From assembly GCA_032622095.1 (NCBI GenBank), contig CP136065.1, forward strand, positions 110,587,195 through 110,651,194: a stretch of 64,000 bases of DNA, in the 5' to 3' direction. A program made the translations under genes and the position numbers. The notes below the pieces were generated by a model that was not told the origin of the DNA, did no database searches, and saw nothing but the letters and a program-made list of their open reading frames with translations. Positions within the stretch are counted from its first letter, which is position 1, and each line of letters begins with the position of its first letter. The stretch is from Siphonodentalium dalli (Eukaryota; Mollusca; Scaphopoda; Gadilida; Siphonodentaliidae). This document shows, in pieces, positions 59,700 to 64,000 of the stretch.

Positions 59700-60200
59700 T
59701 TAAAGGCACGTGCGGCCTTAATTGTCGAAAATATTCATATTTGTTCCAAACACCGTAAACAGAAAAACTTTAAAACGCATACAGTTCCGTTCATATATAC
59801 CATGACCATCGCGTAAACAGCATGTCATCATAAAGACCTACTATATTTTACCAAGCAAGAGCCTGATTGTGTTACATAAGACAGCACAATGCTACTGGCT
59901 AATCACACACAAATGGCATAAACGCTCTTTATGAGTTCCATATCAGGTATTCACCAGCAAAGAACGCTCTTTATGTTTACCATCATAATATAAACAAACA
60001 CCAGAAAAGTAACTTTTTATACTTTTGTTTACATAACAATGGTCAAGCATATGACCATAACATACTGTTTATGCGATATTTCTTATTTGTATACGGACAA
60101 AGTCTATCTACATTTTGATGTTCTTTCTGTTTGTGGCGGTTTTTGACGGGTGGAGATATTTTCACAGGATACCCACCGCCAAGGCCAACCGTGTCTTTAA
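59700..60200 (+). mobile_element. TTAA MITE family M1, copy 3
   Basis: Nearly identical to copy 1 along its whole length, with TTAA at both edges. The close identity of copies 14 kb apart points to recent transposition or gene conversion. Confidence 0.9.
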
Positions 60201-60201
60201 C

Positions 60202-61303
60202 TTAAGCCACAAGCGAGCTGTGTTTGAAATTCATGTCGGCTACGAACACTTCGAACAAATTGTTATAGTTGCATTGTACCATCTTCAAATTGGACATTGT
60301 CACGTCAGTCGGTTTAATTTCCTGAGCATCTAGTCGCGCACTTAGATTTTCGTGACTGACTGTCGTTGTGCTAAATTCAGTTAGTTTGTTGAGCGTAAAT
60401 TTGCGCATTGCTTCCGCTGAGTCAATGACTTTCTCGATGTCGATAAGTGACATAGATTGGTCCTTGTTCGGAGTGGAGAGCGCTTCCGAAGGGGCATCGG
60501 GTACAGGTTGTGAATGCACGATGTTTGCTGCTTTGAGGTTGTCGATATCTTTGCATTGTGCTTTAAGTTCAGTTTAATACTTTCCGACGCAGTGGTATTA
60601 GATGCCTTGAAATATATAATGTCAGATTTCAGTAGGGTCATGTCGGCAGCCATTGAAATTATTGCATCTCTAGTACACTCAGACTCCGATTCAGGCACAC
60701 ACGGATTTGGCTGATTCGGTATTCTGCTGACTTCCACATACTGTCTGAGATTCCTCAGTTGACGTGGGCGTGATAGGGTCACGCATGTCATCAAGTGAAC
60801 CACAGTGTAAGTAGTGACTAAGTTGGTATATATTCTTTGCTAGCTTACTTTGCAACGGAACTCCACAGGACCGTTGATACATTTGCTTGATATCGTGTTT
60901 ATCCAATTCTCTGAAAATCCGAGCTTACGCTAAAATTCATTGTCGAATGACTTTTAGTCCAGCAGAATCGGCTTTTTTCACAACGTCGTCAAGAAACCTC
61001 TCGTTTGGTATGTGTAAGGTACCTTTTAGCTCAGGTATAGTATGAATTGTTTCATGTGACTGGGTGCCACATAATGAGTTTCCCCACATATGGAGACCCA
61101 TGTTATGGCTGTTGTTCGGAAACGGAGCATGGATTGTCATTATATAATTCATGGGTGTAAGTTGTTAAGGGATAACTCGGCGTAATGCATGTGGTCTCCT
61201 CATCATTGAAAATTATCTTAGAGTTATTGGTTTGACAAGGTGTTGATGTTTTCATAATGGTGAAATCCTTTCCGTCTATCTTTGTCACGTTAGGCGATGG
61301 CAT
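60202..61303 (-). pseudogene. Decayed coding remnant with coiled-coil-like C-terminus, unidentified
   Basis: On the minus strand, coding-looking stretches in three frames run from MPSPNVTKIDGKDFTIMKT (61303) through CGTQSHETIHTIPELKGTL (about 61070) and KQMYQRSCGVPLQSKLAKN (about 60885) to ISMAADMTLLKSDI (about 60655). The last part, SMSLIDIEKVIDSAEAMRKF and LNKLTEFSTTTVSHENLSAR (60455-60345), is helical and heptad-like. I recognise no family. The style fits an ORF1/gag or a host scaffold protein. Three or more frame changes show decay. It abuts MITE M1 copy 3. Confidence 0.4.
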
Positions 61304-61369
61304 TTTGAATTATCTAACAGCGAACACACTGTGCTGCGGTATCTGTTGACAATACTGTATGTTGATCGG

Positions 61370-61420
61370 TCTGAGTCTCTCTCTCGCTCTCCCCCCCCCT
61401 CTCTCTCTCTCTCTCTCTTG
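61370..61420 (+). repeat. (CT)n microsatellite with a C run
   Basis: A polypyrimidine run that produces artificial serine/leucine and arginine/glutamate open frames on the two strands. Confidence 0.9.
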
Positions 61421-61944
61421 TCGAGAAGTGGGTATTGTGCGTAAGAATTGGGAGTGGGTGGTAGTGGTACTCAACCGTGAAATGTTCCCACGCATAGAGT
61501 ATGCGTGCAGCAGACAGTCAATGAGAACACTTAATGGCGAACAAGCAAATGTAAACAAACAATGGTTGTGGTGTTTGCCGCGAGAACGTTTCAAACAATT
61601 ATTCAAGATTATAGTATCGTAGCAATGGGGCCATCTCGGAATTACCATTTTAAGAAAGCACACATCCTGGAGAAGATCCTAAGTAGATTCAAATGAAACA
61701 TAGATTTATAGTACTTGGAAAAAAAAACATATTTGAAGAGTGATTATCAAAACATTCCACCATCATACAGGGGAGATAATTGCGATCCGTATCTTGCTTG
61801 AATATTCCTAGATAAATGAGCGATTCTCGAGAATTCCAGCATAAAATGAATTAGCCGAACTGAACTCTACGGGTTTAATTGAAGTTGAATAAATAAAGGG
61901 AAAGACATAAACAATTTTAATTCACAATGAATTTAAATATTAGT
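61421..61944. other. Intergenic, no gene seen
   Basis: No supported feature. Confidence 0.4.
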
Positions 61945-62085
61945 AATAAACGGCGGATTTCATGCGGTCATTTCGACTACGATAAAGATTCAGCAAACTC
62001 CGCATTAAGGGGTTGATGAAGTTCGCTGAATTTTTCTCTCGCTCAAAATCCCATGACCACATTGAAACCGCCATTCATTTCTTAT
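61945..62085. repeat. Inverted-repeat remnant of the dispersed hairpin family
   Basis: AAACGGCGGATTTCATGCGG at the left pairs imperfectly with CCATGACCACATTGAAACCG at the right. It is related to 27592-27708 and to 62410-62455. Confidence 0.55.
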
Positions 62086-62231
62086 AAAACTATTTACATA
62101 CGTTTAATATTGCTTCTACTTTTCCCATCGTGTTACGGCATGCAGACAGCACCCCCATCATATTTACCGCCATTAATTTTGTTATCTGTCATAATCCAAT
62201 TAACTACATTGACCGTCCTTTTTTATTGACC

Positions 62232-62251
62232 GGACATGTTCGGACATGTTC
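62232..62251. promoter_or_regulatory. Perfect p53-family response element sequence
   Basis: GGACATGTTC occurs twice with no spacer. Each decamer fits RRRCWWGYYY at all ten positions, the consensus for p53/p63/p73. It lies about 460 bp upstream of the C-type lectin exon; any regulatory link is conjecture. Confidence 0.4.
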
Positions 62252-62707
62252 GACCCATAGACTGTGTGGTTATTCATCACGATATTACATTTGGAAGTAT
62301 GTCTGAAGGAATCGGTGTTGGTATAATTTGTGGGACGAGTGGATGAATTGAGAGATTATTACATGTAGTAGTCACTCCGTGGATTCCGTGGTTCATGCAA
62401 TTTGTTTGTTCTCGCTGTCAAAATTTCATGATAACATTGAAACCGCGCCGTTCATATTTCTTGTGTATACGATGAAAAGGTTCAATAAATTTGCAAATCG
62501 TTCTCCATCTCACAAACCCCAACATTACCACCAAGATCATGCATGCAATGAGGGGGTATAGTTATAGCACGTCTAATAGATGTTATGTTCACATTCTGGA
62601 CGCACTGCCGAACGCGGCAGAATCCCACAACCATATCATGGGCGTAAACGGTCCGCTTTGAGAATTATATATGAAATTTATATTAAATATAAGTCGATCT
62701 CTTCCAG

Positions 62708-62924
62708 CGTTATCTTTATTGGGCTTGTTTCTGAAGGAGATACATATCAGTGGCTCTCCTGTGATCCGTCCAGACAACTTACTGGTATTAACACTGATGG
62801 GATTGATAACAGCAAAAGATGCTACCAGGCGGAGAACAAAGGAGTCCTTGAATTCAAGAAACACGATTGTGACCACGAGCATCCATTCATGTGTCAGTCA
62901 CGAGGTTGGTTGCCCTCTGAATAA
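62708..62924 (+). CDS. C-type lectin domain, candidate last exon
   Basis: The plus frame encodes VIFIGLVSEGDTYQWLSCDP, then a loop and CYQAENKGVLEFKKHDCDHE followed by HPFMCQ. This is the second half of a C-type lectin-like domain, with the hydrophobic I-GL strand, the TYQW turn and cysteines in the right order for the conserved disulphides. The usual WND before the third Cys is replaced by FKKHD, so canonical calcium and sugar binding through that site is doubtful. A good splice acceptor, CGATCTCTTCCAG, ends at 62707, which is why I start the exon there although the frame is open back to 62580. The stop TAA at 62922-62924 lies inside AATAAA, a possible poly(A) signal. Upstream exons are not recognised in the window; it may be a stray exon or pseudogene. 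Confidence 0.5.
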
Positions 62925-63284
62925 ATAGCTTTCTCTATTTTCCACGTCCACAGTGGGCCAACGACATAACATAATTGCATGCACAATGAGTATGAACCGA
63001 ATGCCAATATCATTAATATAAATAGGGTTACTTTTACTGTGCAAGGTGGATTATTGTGATCTTCTGGGTGTCTTATAGACCCACGCGTTTGGATGTCGTT
63101 ATCCCTGTGTGACATATTCTCAGTCCACCAAGACCTGGTAAGCCAAAAGTCCTGCCACACTGCCACGATATCGGTGAGTCATAACAAGTTAGCTATGTGG
63201 GGGTAGATCTGCAGGTTACACTGGTGTAAATAGGGTTCGGAGTGACGTCCAGTGGATGCCGGAGGAATAGATAGGAGACTAGCC
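62925..63284. other. Intergenic, no gene seen
   Basis: A minus-strand frame at 62894-63166 contains FWLTRSWWTENMSHRDNDIQ and is compositionally plausible, but I recognise no family. Confidence 0.4.
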
Positions 63285-63894
63285 GATGAGCCCGACGTTG
63301 TCCGGGCTATTCAAAAACCAAATTTCAAGTCGATAGCTCCACACGTTTCCGAGATCTAGTCTGCGCATGCGCGAAGCTGGCGCCTCACGGGCTCGGCGAC
63401 CCGATAACATTGGTATCCGGGGCAAGATACATTCACATAGCAAATTTCAAGTCGATAGCTCCACCCGTTTCCGAGATCTCGTCTGCGCATGCGCGAAGCT
63501 GACGTCGCACGGGCTCGGAGATCCGATAAAATTCGTATCCGGGGCAAGATACATTCACATAGCAAATTTCAAGTAGATAGCTCCACCCGTTTCCGAGATC
63601 TCGTCTGCGCATGCGCGAAGCTGGCGTTGCACGGGCTCGCCAACCCGATAAAATTCGTATCCGGGGCAAGATACATTCACAAAGCAAATTTCAAGTAGAT
63701 AGCTCCACCCGTTTCTGAGATCTCGTCTGCGCATGCGATGCACGGCGTCGCACGGGCTCGCCAATACGACAACGACCACCGCCTGGTCAAACTACACACA
63801 CGTACCAAGTTTCGTCCCGATCGGTCGAGAATCGTAGATTTGTATTAATGACAGACAAACAGACAGACAGACAGAGGTCTTCAAAATATATATG
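63285..63894 (+). mobile_element. HINE/pearl-type element with four 122-bp repeats, copy 2
   Basis: Same structure as 5020-5688 in the other orientation: terminus ACTAGCCGATGAGCCCGACG, then GCGCATGC landmarks at 63363, 63485, 63607 and 63729 (122-bp steps), then a unique part (CCGATCGGTCGAGAATCGTA), an ACAGACAGACAG microsatellite at about 63850-63872 and the end CAAAATATATATGAG. The open frames here are repeats of the core. Confidence 0.82.
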
Positions 63895-64000
63895 AGACTA
63901 GCCGATGAGCCCGACGTTGTCCGGGCTATTCAAAAACCAAATTTCAAGTCGATAGCTCTACCCGTTTCCGAGATCTGGTCTGCGCATGCGCGAAGCTGGC
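63895..64000 (+). mobile_element. HINE/pearl-type element, copy 3, running off the window
   Basis: Directly after copy 2 the same terminus starts again (ACTAGCCGATGAGCCCGACG at about 63897), followed by the first core unit with TGCGCATGCGC. The two copies are therefore in head-to-tail tandem with no other sequence between. Confidence 0.85.

Noticed and set aside
62894-63166. 90-codon minus-strand frame as a transmembrane protein
   Set aside because: It has a short hydrophobic stretch but no start context, family or neighbouring support.

Overview
The window looks like AT-rich, repeat-dominated intergenic DNA from a marine invertebrate, most likely a mollusc or other lophotrochozoan. Evidence for this is the abundance of the palindrome TACATGTA, pearl/HINE-type (Helentron-derived) elements with a tandem-repeat core and an ACAG microsatellite, several APE-class non-LTR retrotransposons, and many short inverted-repeat transposons. 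I see no intact host gene, no rRNA or tRNA gene and no CRISPR array. The only host-gene-like piece I can defend is a candidate last exon of a C-type lectin at 62708-62924 (+).

Layout. 1-3.2 kb: sparse, with one Tc1/mariner-type MITE (1320-1822). 3.2-10.4 kb: a decayed non-LTR retrotransposon on the minus strand, cut in two places, once by a HINE element (about 5020-5688) and once by a 5'-truncated jockey-like element (6477-9440) with a 14-bp target duplication. A zinc-knuckle gag-like ORF lies at its 3' edge. 14.1-17.1 kb: two related TTAA elements, then a non-LTR RT fragment (+). 17.9-20.6 kb: a badly frameshifted coding remnant of what I believe is a multi-copy uncharacterised invertebrate protein family. 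21.8-25 kb: a HINE-like element followed by ~165-bp tandem repeats. 26-30 kb: hairpins and small inverted-repeat elements.

30.2-37.1 kb: a layered structure. An inverted repeat is split by a 4.7-kb block that carries a 37-bp minisatellite (31.2-33.6 kb), and a TTAA transposon sits inside the last minisatellite unit. 37.9-45.4 kb: a very large palindrome (arms about 2.6 kb, 32-bp spacer). One arm contains a 2.24-kb TTAA element with a clean target duplication that the other arm lacks, and both arms contain a strange transposon whose ends are poly-G tracts. 45.8-60.2 kb: three copies of one ~500-bp TTAA MITE, other MITEs, a second non-LTR retrotransposon (50485-47546, minus) and a ~2.2-kb Harbinger-like element next to its ORF2. 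A composite TIR element with a promoter-like segment lies at 53.4-54.5 kb. 60.2-61.3 kb: a decayed coiled-coil-type coding remnant. 63.3-64 kb: HINE copies in head-to-tail tandem, running off the window.

The genes do not form a pathway. The logic of the window is successive transposon insertion, which gives a relative age order at several loci. All coordinates of element edges are read by eye and may be off by a few bases; family names rest on motif recognition without database searches.
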